Assembly (NCBI GenBank): GCA_035765045.1
Contig: DASTYI010000061.1
Span: 1 to 30,760 of the forward strand
Direction of reading: 5' to 3'
Length of the DNA stretch: 30,760 bases
From: Iamia sp035765045
Lineage (GTDB): Bacteria > Actinomycetota > Acidimicrobiia > Acidimicrobiales > Iamiaceae
Position 1 is the stretch's first letter; every line of letters begins with the position of its first letter. Below the pieces are notes generated by a model, which was not told the origin of the DNA, did not search any database, and saw only the letters and a program-made list of their open reading frames with translations. Made by a program: the position numbers and the translations under genes. Below are positions 13,614 to 22,566 of this stretch, piece after piece.

Positions 13614-16600
13614 TCAGGGCTGGGCCACCTGGAGGAGGTCGACCTCGCCCCCGGCGCACAGGTAGCCCCGGCCCGGCCCGATGGCGGTGGTGGTGCGACG
13701 GGGGAGGCGGACCGAGAAGAGGTCGCCGTCGAGGTCGATGTCGGGTTGGAGCAGCAGCCCGGCCCGGCTCTGGCGGACGGTCCGGGTCCAGTGCGAGTAC
13801 AGCCCCCGCAGGGTGTCGGCCCGGCCGGCGCAGAGGACGACGACGTCGGGCCGGGCCAGCACGTCGGGCATGACCCGGCCGTCGGGGTCGACGGCCTCGA
13901 CGTCGTCGACGAGGAGGAGCACCGGCCCGGCGCCGGCGTCGAGGGCGGGGCCGAGGTCGTCGGCCAGGGCGTCGGGGCCCAGGACCGGCCCGAGGCCGCC
14001 GTCCCGCCCGAGCGGCGAGCGGCGCCCGGCCACCACCACGGTGCGCCAGCCGGCGTGCCGGGCCCCGGCGCCGGCCACCGCCAGGGTGGTGGTGCGCCCC
14101 GACCGGGCCGGCCCGGCCACCAGGGCGTGCTCGCCCTCGTAGAGCACCAGCCCGGCGGGGGCGAGGGTCCGCTCGCCGATGCCGAGCGGGAGGCGGCGGG
14201 GCGAGCCGCCGAGGTCGACGTGGGGGAGCAGGCCGGCGACGGCGACCTGGCGGGGCAGCGAGCCGATGGCGGTCGGGGCCCGGGTCGGGGCCGGGGCGGT
14301 GGCGGCCACGGTGGCGAGGGCGGCCTCGAACCCCTCGGCCGGGCGGGCGACCTGGACCTCGAGGTGGCGCTCGACGTCGACGGCCCGGCCGGGGACGAAG
14401 GTGGGCAGCTCGGAGGCCCGGAACCCGCCCTGGCTGTAGTCGAGGTCGTCGCCCAGCTTGAACAGCAGCTGCTGGCGGACCAGCGAGCGGAGCGGGCCGG
14501 GCAGGGCCGCCCCCCGGTCGGCGGTGACGACCATGTGGATGCCGAGCTCGGGCCCCTCGCCGAAGACCCGGGCGAAGCCCTCCAGCACCGGGCTGATGGC
14601 CTCGTCCCACTCGGCCCGGAAGGGGGCGACGCCGTCGAGGAGGAGCAGGATCCGGGGCTCGCTGGTGCGGGGGGAGCGCAACCCGCGCCGCCGCTCGACC
14701 TCGGCCCGCAGCCAGGCGATCAACCGCGCCTGGCGCTCGCGGTCGGCGGCGGGGACGACGGCGCCGGTGTGGGGCAGCGCCGCCAGGGCGTCGAGCTCGC
14801 CGGTGCCGTAGTCGAGGCCGTAGAGGTGGAGGTCGTCGGGCCCGGTGGCGCCGGCGGCGGCCAGGGCGACGGTCAGCAGGGTGGTGGTCGTGCCCGAGCC
14901 GGGCAGCCCGACGAGCAGGAGGTTGCCGTCGTCGGGGGTCCACCCGACGGGGACCTGGGTCTGGTCGTCGGGGGTGTCGGCCAGGGCGAAGGTGATCTCG
15001 GTGCCGGGGGTGGAGAGCGGCGCCGGTGCCGCGGCCAGGGCGGCGAGGTCGAGGTCGTCGGGCAGCGGGTCGGGCCACGGGCGCCGGGGGTCGGGTCGGC
15101 CCGAGGCGAGGTGGGCCTCGGTGCACGCCTCGACCAGCAGGGCCAGGTCGGTCGGGCCCTCGGTGCGCTCGACGCCGGGCCCGCCGCCGGACGCGCCTCC
15201 GCCCCCCGTCGCCCGGAAGGGCCGGACCTCGACGGCGCCGTGGGTCCCCCGGGACACCCCGGTGCTCAACGCCGTCTGGACCGGGATGACCTCGCCCGGC
15301 CCGAAGCGGGCCAGCGCCCGGCCGGGCTGGCTGCGCCCGATGCGGGCGGCGTCGGCCACGTCGATGACGTCCTTGGAGTCGCCCGCGTCCTGGACCCGCA
15401 GGGCGATGCGGAGGTTGGTGTTGGCCTTGATGTTGTCGCTGACGGCGCCGCTCGGCCGCTGGGTGGCGAGCACCATGTGGACGCCGAGGCTGCGCCCCCG
15501 CTGGGCCACGCCGACGAGCGAGTCGACGAAGTCGGGGAGCTCGGCCTTGAGGGTGGCGAACTCGTCGATGACGACGACGAGGCGGGGGAGGGTGGGGCGG
15601 TCGACGCCGTCGGTGGCGCCGGGCAGCCGGCGGTAGGCGGGGAGGTCGGCGGCGCCGTGGTCGCGCAGCACCCGCTCGCGATGGCGGAGCTCGGCCTCCA
15701 GGCAGCGCAGCGCCCGCTCGGCCAGGTGGGCGTCGAGGTCGGTGACCATGCCGACGGTGTGGGGCAGGCGGGCGCAGCGGTCGAAGGCGCTGCCGCCCTT
15801 GAAGTCGACCAGGACGAAGGTGCAGTGGTCCGGGGAGCTGCCCGCCGCCAGCCCGGCGACCAGCGAGCGGAGCAGCTCGGACTTGCCGGCGCCGGTGGTG
15901 CCCGCCACCAGCCCGTGGGGGCCGTCGCGGACCAGGTCGAGGTTGAGGACGCCGTCCTCGGACACGCCGATCGGCCCGACCAGGTCGGGGTCGCGCCCGG
16001 CGGCGGCCCAGCGCTTGGCGATGTCCTCGGGGGTGGGCGGGTCGAGGCCGAGCAGGGGGAGCAGGGCGACGATCGGGGGCAGGCCGGCCCCGGCCACGTC
16101 GAGCTCGGGGTCGTCGAAGCGGGCCAGGCCCCGGCCGGCGCGCCGGGCGGTGGCCTCGGAGATCCCGCAGGCGAGGACGTCGTCGACCCGGACCCCCTGG
16201 CGCACGTGGTGGACCCGGGCGGTGCCGTCGCCGTCGGTGACCTCGACGACGGTGGTGCAGGTGGCGGGGAGCTGGTCCTCGGTGGCGGCCAGGACGATCC
16301 CGGCCACCGGCCCGGCGCCGCCCCGCAACAGGCTGCGCACCGGGGCCCGGCGGCCCTCGATCAGGGCCTCGTCGTCGACGACGACCAGGGTGGTGGGGTC
16401 GGCCCGGTCGGCGCCGAGGTCCTGGCGGGCCTCGGCCCGGCGCGCCTCGGCGGCCTCGAGCATCGCCTTGGCCACCGCCTCGGCGGCATCGGGGTCGGCG
16501 GCCAGCAGGCGGCGCCCCGACCCGCCGGGGTCGGCGGTGTGGGGCAGCCACTTGGCCCAGTCCCAGTCGTCGGCCCGGTCGGCGGCGCTGAGGACGAGGG

Positions 16601-17909
16601 TGGGGAGGTCGGCGGGGCCGTGGAGGACGGCGGCCTGGGTGACGAGGCTCCGCCCGACGGCCAGCACGGCGGCGCGGGGCCCGACGACGCCGACCACGCC
16701 CCCGCCCGAGAGGTCGACCAGCACGGGGGCGTCGGGGATGCGGCTGGCGGTGCGGATCACCTCCCGCACCTCCTCGGGCTGGGTGCGGCGGTCGCCGTGG
16801 ATCGGGGGCGTCCACGCCTCGGGACCGATCCCGGCGCGGAGGTGGAGCCAGTCGGGGTGACCGGGGCGGCGCTCCCACAGGCGCACGCTGGGGGCCTCGA
16901 CCCGGCGGAGCAGCTCGGCGGGGTCGGGGATGGCCTCGGCCCGCCGGTCGCGCTCGGCCGCGGCCCGCTCGGCCAGCACGCCGGCCAGCTCGTCGAGCTC
17001 GCGCCGGAACCGGGCCTCGTCCTTGCGCTTGCCCTTCCGCCCCCGCCGCCTGGAGTCGATGGCGTTGCCGATCACCATGATCGGGCTGAGCAACAGGAAC
17101 AGGGCGAACATCAGCTGCTTGGTGACCAGCACCATCACCCCGCCGAAGAGGACGGGGGCGACGATCGACATCACGCCGATGGCGCTGGTGCCCGACGACC
17201 CCTTGACCGGGTCGGGGGTCTCGACCGGGTCGTCCGGCTCGGGCGGGGCCGGGCGGGGCGGGCGGTTGAACGGGATGGTGGCGCCGCCCCGGCCCGGGCC
17301 GGTGGCCAGCCCGGCGGGGCGGTCGTCGTCGACCGGGGGGCGGAGGGCGATCTGGACGGCGCCGATCCGGGCCACCTGGCCGACGGCGAGGGGCGTGGGC
17401 CGCTCGGCGTGGACGCCGCCGACCCAGGTGCCGTTGAGCGAGCCCTCGTCGACCAGGGTGGCGGCCCCGGCGTCGTCGACCCGGAGGGTGGCGTGGTGGG
17501 CCGACACGGTGTCGTGGGCGATGGCCAGGGTCGGCGTCTCCCGGCCCAGCGCCCAGGGGCCGGGCCCGATCCGGCTGCGGGCCCCGGCGTCGAGCCCCCC
17601 GACCACGGCGACCTCGACCTGCCCGGGGTGCGAACTGGTGTCAGGACGATGACCGCCCGGGGGTTGTGCTGACACCGGTTCGCCTGCCGCAGGGGAGGGG
17701 GCGGGGACGAGGCGGACGGCGGCGCCGGTGCGGATGCCGGCCCGGTCGAGCCGGCGCTCGGGCGGGACCAGGGCGCCCTCGGCCTCGAGGGCGACGTCGT
17801 GGCGGCCACCGGTGAGCGCCGCCACCAGGTCGGCCACGGTGGCCTCGGGGTCGTGGACGACGACGTCGAGCTCGTGGACCCGGCCGCGGTCGGTGAGGAC
17901 GATCTGCAT
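13614..17909 (-). CDS. Type VII secretion-like FtsK/SpoIIIE ATPase with ubiquitin-like and FHA domains
   Basis: A 1431-residue membrane ATPase of the EccC/EssC kind. Residues 1-70 look like a beta-grasp (ubiquitin/YukD-like) domain. Residues ~99-190 are an FHA domain (LGRETP, VSAHHATL, EGSLNGTWVGG). Two membrane segments lie at ~240-282 (IGVMSIVAPVLFGGVMVLV; MFALFLLLSPIMVIGNAI). Three FtsK-type ATPase domains follow. The first is intact: Walker A GTTGAGKSELL near 672 and Walker B LVVVIDEF near 780. The second (GLPGSGTTTT near 1003) and third (GPARSGRTTT near 1268) lack the Walker lysine and are probably regulatory, as reported for EccC. It would drive export of the WXG100 protein encoded next. 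A 50-nt palindromic element encodes the linker before the FHA domain. Confidence 0.9.
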   Translation of the reverse strand: MQIVLTDRGRVHELDVVVHDPEATVADLVAALTGGRHDVALEAEGALVPPERRLDRAGIRTGAAVRLVPAPSPAAGEPVSAQPPGGHRPDTSSHPGQVEVAVVGGLDAGARSRIGPGPWALGRETPTLAIAHDTVSAHHATLRVDDAGAATLVDEGSLNGTWVGGVHAERPTPLAVGQVARIGAVQIALRPPVDDDRPAGLATGPGRGGATIPFNRPPRPAPPEPDDPVETPDPVKGSSGTSAIGVMSIVAPVLFGGVMVLVTKQLMFALFLLLSPIMVIGNAIDSRRRGRKGKRKDEARFRRELDELAGVLAERAAAERDRRAEAIPDPAELLRRVEAPSVRLWERRPGHPDWLHLRAGIGPEAWTPPIHGDRRTQPEEVREVIRTASRIPDAPVLVDLSGGGVVGVVGPRAAVLAVGRSLVTQAAVLHGPADLPTLVLSAADRADDWDWAKWLPHTADPGGSGRRLLAADPDAAEAVAKAMLEAAEARRAEARQDLGADRADPTTLVVVDDEALIEGRRAPVRSLLRGGAGPVAGIVLAATEDQLPATCTTVVEVTDGDGTARVHHVRQGVRVDDVLACGISEATARRAGRGLARFDDPELDVAGAGLPPIVALLPLLGLDPPTPEDIAKRWAAAGRDPDLVGPIGVSEDGVLNLDLVRDGPHGLVAGTTGAGKSELLRSLVAGLAAGSSPDHCTFVLVDFKGGSAFDRCARLPHTVGMVTDLDAHLAERALRCLEAELRHRERVLRDHGAADLPAYRRLPGATDGVDRPTLPRLVVVIDEFATLKAELPDFVDSLVGVAQRGRSLGVHMVLATQRPSGAVSDNIKANTNLRIALRVQDAGDSKDVIDVADAARIGRSQPGRALARFGPGEVIPVQTALSTGVSRGTHGAVEVRPFRATGGGGASGGGPGVERTEGPTDLALLVEACTEAHLASGRPDPRRPWPDPLPDDLDLAALAAAPAPLSTPGTEITFALADTPDDQTQVPVGWTPDDGNLLLVGLPGSGTTTTLLTVALAAAGATGPDDLHLYGLDYGTGELDALAALPHTGAVVPAADRERQARLIAWLRAEVERRRGLRSPRTSEPRILLLLDGVAPFRAEWDEAISPVLEGFARVFGEGPELGIHMVVTADRGAALPGPLRSLVRQQLLFKLGDDLDYSQGGFRASELPTFVPGRAVDVERHLEVQVARPAEGFEAALATVAATAPAPTRAPTAIGSLPRQVAVAGLLPHVDLGGSPRRLPLGIGERTLAPAGLVLYEGEHALVAGPARSGRTTTLAVAGAGARHAGWRTVVVAGRRSPLGRDGGLGPVLGPDALADDLGPALDAGAGPVLLLVDDVEAVDPDGRVMPDVLARPDVVVLCAGRADTLRGLYSHWTRTVRQSRAGLLLQPDIDLDGDLFSVRLPRRTTTAIGPGRGYLCAGGEVDLLQVAQP
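17632..17681. repeat. 50-nt palindromic element, copy C (inside ATPase CDS)
   Basis: GAACTGGTGTCA (17632-17643) faces TGACACCGGTTC (17670-17681), with one mismatch. Extended by GC/GC it spans 54 nt (17630-17683). It is translated as about residues 76-93 of the ATPase, a Gly/Pro/Ser-rich linker between the ubiquitin-like and FHA domains. It has the same 50-nt length as the copies at 116 and 4945. Confidence 0.65.
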
Positions 17910-17940
17910 GCGCGGGCCTTCTTACCCAGATGTGCGTCGG

Positions 17941-17946
17941 TAGGTT
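17941..17946 (+). promoter_or_regulatory. Probable -10 box of hemQ
   Basis: TAGGTT is followed by six G residues and ATG 17953. The G-run could also serve as a poor ribosome binding site. The 43-nt gap to the divergent ATPase gene must hold both promoters. Confidence 0.4.
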
Positions 17947-17952
17947 GGGGGG

Positions 17953-18651
17953 ATGCCTGACCCCCTGGAGCCCGCCACCGGTCAGGGGGTGCTGCACCTG
18001 TTCTGGAAGGTGCCCGCCCCCGACGCCCCGCCGGTCGACCTCGACGCCGTGCGGCTGGCCGTCAAGGACGCCGAGGCCGACGGCCTCCAGGTCGTCGCCG
18101 TGGCCATGCTCGGCCACAAGGCCGACATCGCCACCATGGCCCTCGGGCTCGACCTGTGGCGGCTGCGACGGCTCCAGACCGACCTGGCCCGGGCCGGGCT
18201 GGTGCTCGTCGACTCCTACGTCTCGGTCACCGAGCTGTCGGAGTACGCCCCCGACACCATCTCCGAGGGCCAGCGCCGGGTCCGCCTCTGGCCGCAGCTG
18301 CCCCCCGAGGGCAAGACGGCGTGGTGCTTCTACCCGATGTCGAAGCGGCGCTGGGTGGGGGCCAACTGGTTCACGCTGCCCTACGAGGAGCGGCGCGAGC
18401 TGATGATGGAGCACGGCCAGTCGGGCCGGAAGTTCGCCGGGCGCATCGTCCAGCTGGTCACCGGGTCGACCGGGCTCGACGACTTCGAGTGGGGGGTGAC
18501 GCTGTTCGGCGTCCACCCCGACGACCTCAAGGAGGCCGTCTACACCATGCGCTACGACCAGGCCTCGGCCCACTACGGCGACTTCGGCACCTTCTACACC
18601 GGCATGGTCGCCGACCTGGACGAGGTGCTCGCCCGGGTCGGGCTCGCCTGA
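17953..18651 (+). CDS. hemQ: Coproheme decarboxylase (chlorite-dismutase family)
   Basis: A 232-residue member of the chlorite-dismutase-like family that converts coproheme III to heme b, the last step of the coproporphyrin-dependent heme pathway of Gram-positives. The catalytic tyrosine is in YPMSKRR (Tyr127), and the proximal heme ligand is probably His154 in MMEHGQSGR. FEWGVTLF and MRYDQASAHYGDFGTFYTG are the C-terminal family motifs. The distal Arg of true chlorite dismutases is not evident. Length and motif order match actinobacterial HemQ. ATG 17953 is the first start after the divergent ATPase gene. No other heme gene is adjacent; a GNAT gene follows after 11 nt and is probably co-transcribed. 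Confidence 0.93.
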   Translation: MPDPLEPATGQGVLHLFWKVPAPDAPPVDLDAVRLAVKDAEADGLQVVAVAMLGHKADIATMALGLDLWRLRRLQTDLARAGLVLVDSYVSVTELSEYAPDTISEGQRRVRLWPQLPPEGKTAWCFYPMSKRRWVGANWFTLPYEERRELMMEHGQSGRKFAGRIVQLVTGSTGLDDFEWGVTLFGVHPDDLKEAVYTMRYDQASAHYGDFGTFYTGMVADLDEVLARVGLA

Positions 18652-18662
18652 CCCCCCCACCG

Positions 18663-19157
18663 GTGACGGTCGAGGTCCGCTCGGCGACGGCCGAGGACTG
18701 GCCCGCCATCTGGCCGATCTGGCGCGCCGTGGTGGCCGCCGGCGACACCTACGTCTGGGACCTGGACGAGATGGACGAGGAGGGCGCCCGGGCCGCCTGG
18801 ATGCTCCCGCCCCCGGCCGAGGTGCTGGTGGCGACCGACGACGGCGTGGTCGTGGGCACCGCCGAGATCCGCCCCAACCAGGTCGGCCGGGGGAGCCACG
18901 TGGCCAACGCCAGCTTCATGGTCGCCCCCGACGCCGCCGGCCGGGGGGTGGGCCGGGCCCTCGCCGAGGAGGTCCTGGCCCGGGCCCGGGCCGCCGGCTA
19001 CCGGGCCATGCAGTTCAACGCCGTGGTGGCGACCAACACGCGGGCCCTGGCGCTGTGGGAGTCGATCGGCTTCACCGAGGTCGGGCGGGTTCCGGGCGCC
19101 TTCCGCCACGCCGAGCAGGGTGAGGTCGATCTGGTCGTCATGCACCGCTGGCTGTGA
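18663..19157 (+). CDS. GNAT-family N-acetyltransferase
   Basis: A 164-residue GCN5-type acetyltransferase. The start VEVRSATAEDWPAIWPIWRAVVAAG is typical of the subgroup near phosphinothricin/RimI-type enzymes. The acetyl-CoA loop is AAGRGVGRALAEEVLARARAAGY (motif RxxGxG), and the C-terminal NTRALALWESIGFTEVGRVPGAF strand-helix-strand is complete. GTG 18663 is chosen because it directly precedes the first beta strand and lies 11 nt after the hemQ stop; no clear ribosome binding site is seen. The substrate cannot be predicted. Confidence 0.87.
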   Translation: MTVEVRSATAEDWPAIWPIWRAVVAAGDTYVWDLDEMDEEGARAAWMLPPPAEVLVATDDGVVVGTAEIRPNQVGRGSHVANASFMVAPDAAGRGVGRALAEEVLARARAAGYRAMQFNAVVATNTRALALWESIGFTEVGRVPGAFRHAEQGEVDLVVMHRWL

Positions 19158-19257
19158 CGTCCGACCACCCGGGCGCTGCGCGACCTGACCTGTGTTCGTC
19201 CTGTGAACGGCGCGTGACGGTCAGCGTCCAGCCCGAGCCGACCGGCGATCGGGCGGC

Positions 19258-19263
19258 TATGGT
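19258..19263 (+). promoter_or_regulatory. Possible -10 box of the livHMGF operon
   Basis: TATGGT lies 9 nt before the TTG start at 19273. The 115-nt upstream gap also holds CTGACC and GGTCAG half-sites and GTTC-N7-GAAC, which could be operator parts, but none is convincing. There is no Shine-Dalgarno before the TTG. Confidence 0.3.
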
Positions 19264-19272
19264 CCGCCGGTC

Positions 19273-20616
19273 TTGAGAGCAGAACCACTGACACCACGTC
19301 GCCGTCGAGCCCGGTTCGCCATCCTCGCCGTGCTCCTCGCGCTGCTCGCGCTCGACCTCGCCGGGGCCGCTCCCGCCGGCGCCCAGGCCGAGGGGGAGGA
19401 ACCGGCCCACTCGGTCCGCGGCATCCTGATCGACAAGAAGCAGACCCGCGAGCGCACCGACGACGTCCCCGTCGAGGGGGCGGAGATCACCGTCAGCACC
19501 GCCGGCGGCGAGGAGATCGGCACCGCCACCTCCGACGCCGAGGGGGCGTGGGAGGTCGAGGTGCCCGGCCCCGGTCGCTACACCGTCGAGCTCGACCCCG
19601 ACTCGCTGCCCGACGGGGTCGGCGTGGCCGGCGACCGCAACGAGCTCGAGCTCGACGTCAACCCGAACCAGCGGCGCCTGATCCAGTTCGACCTCGGCGC
19701 CCGCACCCGTGACGTCACCACCACCTTCGACCGGTTCCTCCAGCTCGGCTTCACCGGCATCCGCTTCGGGCTGATCATCGCCATCACCGCCGTCGGCCTG
19801 TCGCTGATCTTCGGCACCACCGGGCTCACCAACTTCGCCCACGGCGAGATGGTCACCTTCGGCGGGATCATGGCCTGGTACGCCAACGTCGACTGGGGGC
19901 TGCACTTCATCCCGTCGGTGCTGATCGCCGTGGCCGCCGGGGCCGGCGGGGCGGCGGCGATGGAGATCGGCGTCTGGCGCAAGCTCCGCCGCCGGGGCGT
20001 GAGCCTGCTGGCGATGATGGTGGTGTCGATCGGGCTCTCGATCGTGCTCCGCTACGGGTTCCAGCTGATCTTCGGGGCCAGCCCCCGGGTGTACGCCGCC
20101 TACCAGGGCCAGGACCCGATCGAGGCCGGGCCGGTCAACATCGCGCCCCGCGACCTGTGGAGCATCGGGCTGATCATCGTCGTGCTGCTGGCCGTCGCCT
20201 TCGTCCTCCAGCGGACCAAGATCGGCAAGGCCATGCGGGCCGTCTCGGACAACCGCGACCTGGCCGCCAGCTCCGGCATCGACGTCGACCGGGTCATCCT
20301 CTTCGTCTGGGTGCTCGGCGGCGGGCTGGCCGCCCTGGGGGGCGTGCTGTTCGCCCTCAACGAGCGGATCTCGTTCAACAGCGGGTTCGGCCTGCTGCTG
20401 CTGATGTTCGCCGGGATCACCCTGGGCGGGTTGGGGACGGCCTACGGCGCCCTGGTCGGCTCGTTCATCATCGGGCTCTTCATCCAGATCTCGACGCTCG
20501 ACCCGTTCCCGGCCGTCCCCCCCAACCTCAAGAACGTGGGAGCCCTGGTGGTCCTCATCCTCGTCCTGCTGGTCAGACCCCAGGGCATCCTCGGACGCGC
20601 CGAGAGGGTGGGGTAG
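19273..20616 (+). CDS. livH: LivH-type ABC permease with extracytoplasmic beta-sandwich fusion
   Basis: A 447-residue inner-membrane subunit of a branched-chain amino acid type (HAAT) importer with an unusual N-terminus. Residues 9-38 form a signal-like segment (RRRRAR, then FAILAVLLALLALDLAGAA, then AGAQAE). Residues ~45-140 look like a carboxypeptidase-regulatory or SpaA-like beta-sandwich (VRGILIDKKQ, DVPVEGAEITVSTAGG, GRYTVELDPDSLP). The LivH domain starts near 150: LIFGTTGLTNFAHGEMVTFGG, IGKAMRAVSDNRDLAASSGID, FVWVLGGGLAALGGVLFAL and GILGRAERVG. Standard LivH is about 290-310 residues. TTG 19273 is the only start that keeps the charged signal region, as no ATG or GTG lies just upstream in frame. 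It leads a tight operon with livM, livG and livF. Confidence 0.88.
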   Translation: MRAEPLTPRRRRARFAILAVLLALLALDLAGAAPAGAQAEGEEPAHSVRGILIDKKQTRERTDDVPVEGAEITVSTAGGEEIGTATSDAEGAWEVEVPGPGRYTVELDPDSLPDGVGVAGDRNELELDVNPNQRRLIQFDLGARTRDVTTTFDRFLQLGFTGIRFGLIIAITAVGLSLIFGTTGLTNFAHGEMVTFGGIMAWYANVDWGLHFIPSVLIAVAAGAGGAAAMEIGVWRKLRRRGVSLLAMMVVSIGLSIVLRYGFQLIFGASPRVYAAYQGQDPIEAGPVNIAPRDLWSIGLIIVVLLAVAFVLQRTKIGKAMRAVSDNRDLAASSGIDVDRVILFVWVLGGGLAALGGVLFALNERISFNSGFGLLLLMFAGITLGGLGTAYGALVGSFIIGLFIQISTLDPFPAVPPNLKNVGALVVLILVLLVRPQGILGRAERVG

Positions 20617-20619
20617 CGC

Positions 20620-21651
20620 ATGGACTGGGAGCTCATCCTCGAGAACGGCGGCAAGGCGCTGGTCGGCACCGACGCCGTCGTGTTCGCCCTCGCCGCCATC
20701 GGCCTCAACGTCCACTTCGGCTACACCGGCCTGGTCAACTTCGGGCAGGTGGCCTTCCTGGCCATGGGCGCCTACGGCGTGGCCATGGGCGTGATCACCT
20801 TCGGCCTGTCGTTCTGGCTGGCGGTCTTCCTCGGGCTGTTCGCGGCGGTGATCCTCGCCGTGCTGCTCGGGTTGCCGACGCTGCGGCTGCGATCGGACTA
20901 CCTGGCCATCGTCACGATCGCCGCTGGCGAGATCGTCCGGCTGGTGCTGCGGTCGGCCTCGCTGCGCAGCAGCACCGGTGGCTCGGACGGGCTCCAGGCC
21001 TTCGCCGACCCGTTCTTCGACATCAACCCGCTGCCCACCGGGGGCACCGCCCTCGGGCCCATCCACCTGGGCGACGGGGGCTACGGGTTCTGGATCTGGA
21101 CCTTCGGGCCCAACACGACGTGGGTGCTGATCGTCGGATGGGGCCTGGTCGGCCTGACGTCGCTGATGGTGTGGGCCCTCATGCGCAGCCCCTGGGGCCG
21201 GGTCGTCAAGAGCATCCGCGAGGACGAGGACGCCGTCCGCAGCCTCGGCAAGAACGTCAACTGGTACAAGATGCAGTCGCTCATCCTGGGCGGCGTGATC
21301 GGGGCCCTGGGCGGCGTGATCTTCGCCATCTCCCGCCAGTCGGTGCAGCCCGACAACTACTCGACGGCGCTCACGTTCTTCGCCTACACGGCGCTGATCC
21401 TCGGCGGCACGGCCCGCATCTTCGGGCCCATCGTCGGCTCGATGCTGTTCTGGTCGCTGCTCTCGTTCACCGACGTGACGCTCCGCCAGGCCGTCGTCAA
21501 CGACAAGATCCCGGGCGACTTCCTCACCGGCACCCGGGTCGGCATCATCCGCTTCATGCTCGTGGGCGCCGGCCTCGTGCTGCTGATGGTGTTCCGACCA
21601 CAGGGCATCTTCGGCGACAAGAAGGAGGTGGCCATCGGTGAGCGGGGCTGA
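20620..21651 (+). CDS. livM: LivM-type ABC permease
   Basis: The 343-residue second permease of the importer. LNVHFGYTGLVNFGQVAFLAMGAYG is the LivM signature, and LPTLRLRSDYLAIVTIAAGEIVRLV follows. The cytoplasmic coupling helix is near MRSPWGRVVKSIREDEDAVRSLGKN. IFGPIVGSMLFWSLLSF and VFRPQGIFGDKKEV close the protein. The ATG is 3 nt after the livH stop. The last 14 nt overlap the livG start at 21638, so expression is coupled. Confidence 0.93.
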   Translation: MDWELILENGGKALVGTDAVVFALAAIGLNVHFGYTGLVNFGQVAFLAMGAYGVAMGVITFGLSFWLAVFLGLFAAVILAVLLGLPTLRLRSDYLAIVTIAAGEIVRLVLRSASLRSSTGGSDGLQAFADPFFDINPLPTGGTALGPIHLGDGGYGFWIWTFGPNTTWVLIVGWGLVGLTSLMVWALMRSPWGRVVKSIREDEDAVRSLGKNVNWYKMQSLILGGVIGALGGVIFAISRQSVQPDNYSTALTFFAYTALILGGTARIFGPIVGSMLFWSLLSFTDVTLRQAVVNDKIPGDFLTGTRVGIIRFMLVGAGLVLLMVFRPQGIFGDKKEVAIGERG

Positions 21652-22566
21652 TCTCTCCAAGACCTCCGGCCCCTCGCTGGCCAAGGCCGCCCCCCACGAG
21701 GGGCTCGAGCGGGTGCCGGGCGTCCCCAAGCCGGACCCGATCCTGGTGGCCGACTCGGTGCGCCGGACCTTCGGCGGGCTCACCGCCGTCGACGTCGACC
21801 ACGTCGAGATCCAGCGGGGCACCATCACCGCCCTCATCGGGCCCAACGGCGCCGGCAAGACGACGTTCTTCAACCTGCTCACCGGGTTCGACAAACCCGA
21901 TTCGGGGCGGTGGACCTTCGACGGCCAGGACCTGGCCGGCCTCGCCGCCCACAAGGTGGCCCGCCGGGGCATGGTCCGGACCTTCCAGCTGACGAAGTCG
22001 CTGGCCCGGCTGTCGGTGATCGAGAACCTGAAGCTCGGGGGCACCGGGCAGCGGGGCGAGAACTTCTTCCGGGGCCTGTTCAAGCCGATCTGGGGCGCCC
22101 AGGAGGCCGAGATCGAGGCCCGGGCCGACGAGCTGCTGGTCCGCTTCAAGCTCGACCACATGCGCGACGAGTTCGCCGGGTCGCTGTCGGGCGGGCAGCG
22201 CAAGCTGCTGGAGATGGCCCGGGCGCTGATGGTCCAACCCCAGATGGTGATGCTCGACGAGCCGATGGCCGGCGTGAACCCGGCGCTGACGCAGTCGCTC
22301 CTCGGGCACGTGAAGTCGCTGCGGGAGGACGGGATGACCGTGCTTTTCGTCGAGCACGACATGGACGTGGTCCACGACATCAGCGACTGGGTCGTCGTGA
22401 TGGGCGAGGGCCGGGTCATCGCCGAGGGCACCCCCCGCGACATCTCGGCCGACCCCGCCGTGATCGACGCCTACCTGGGCAGCCACCACGACGCGCCGCT
22501 GTCGGCCGAGGAGGAGGAGCAGGTGCTCGCCGAGGTCGAGGAGGCCATCGCCGGGGAGGAGGCCGG

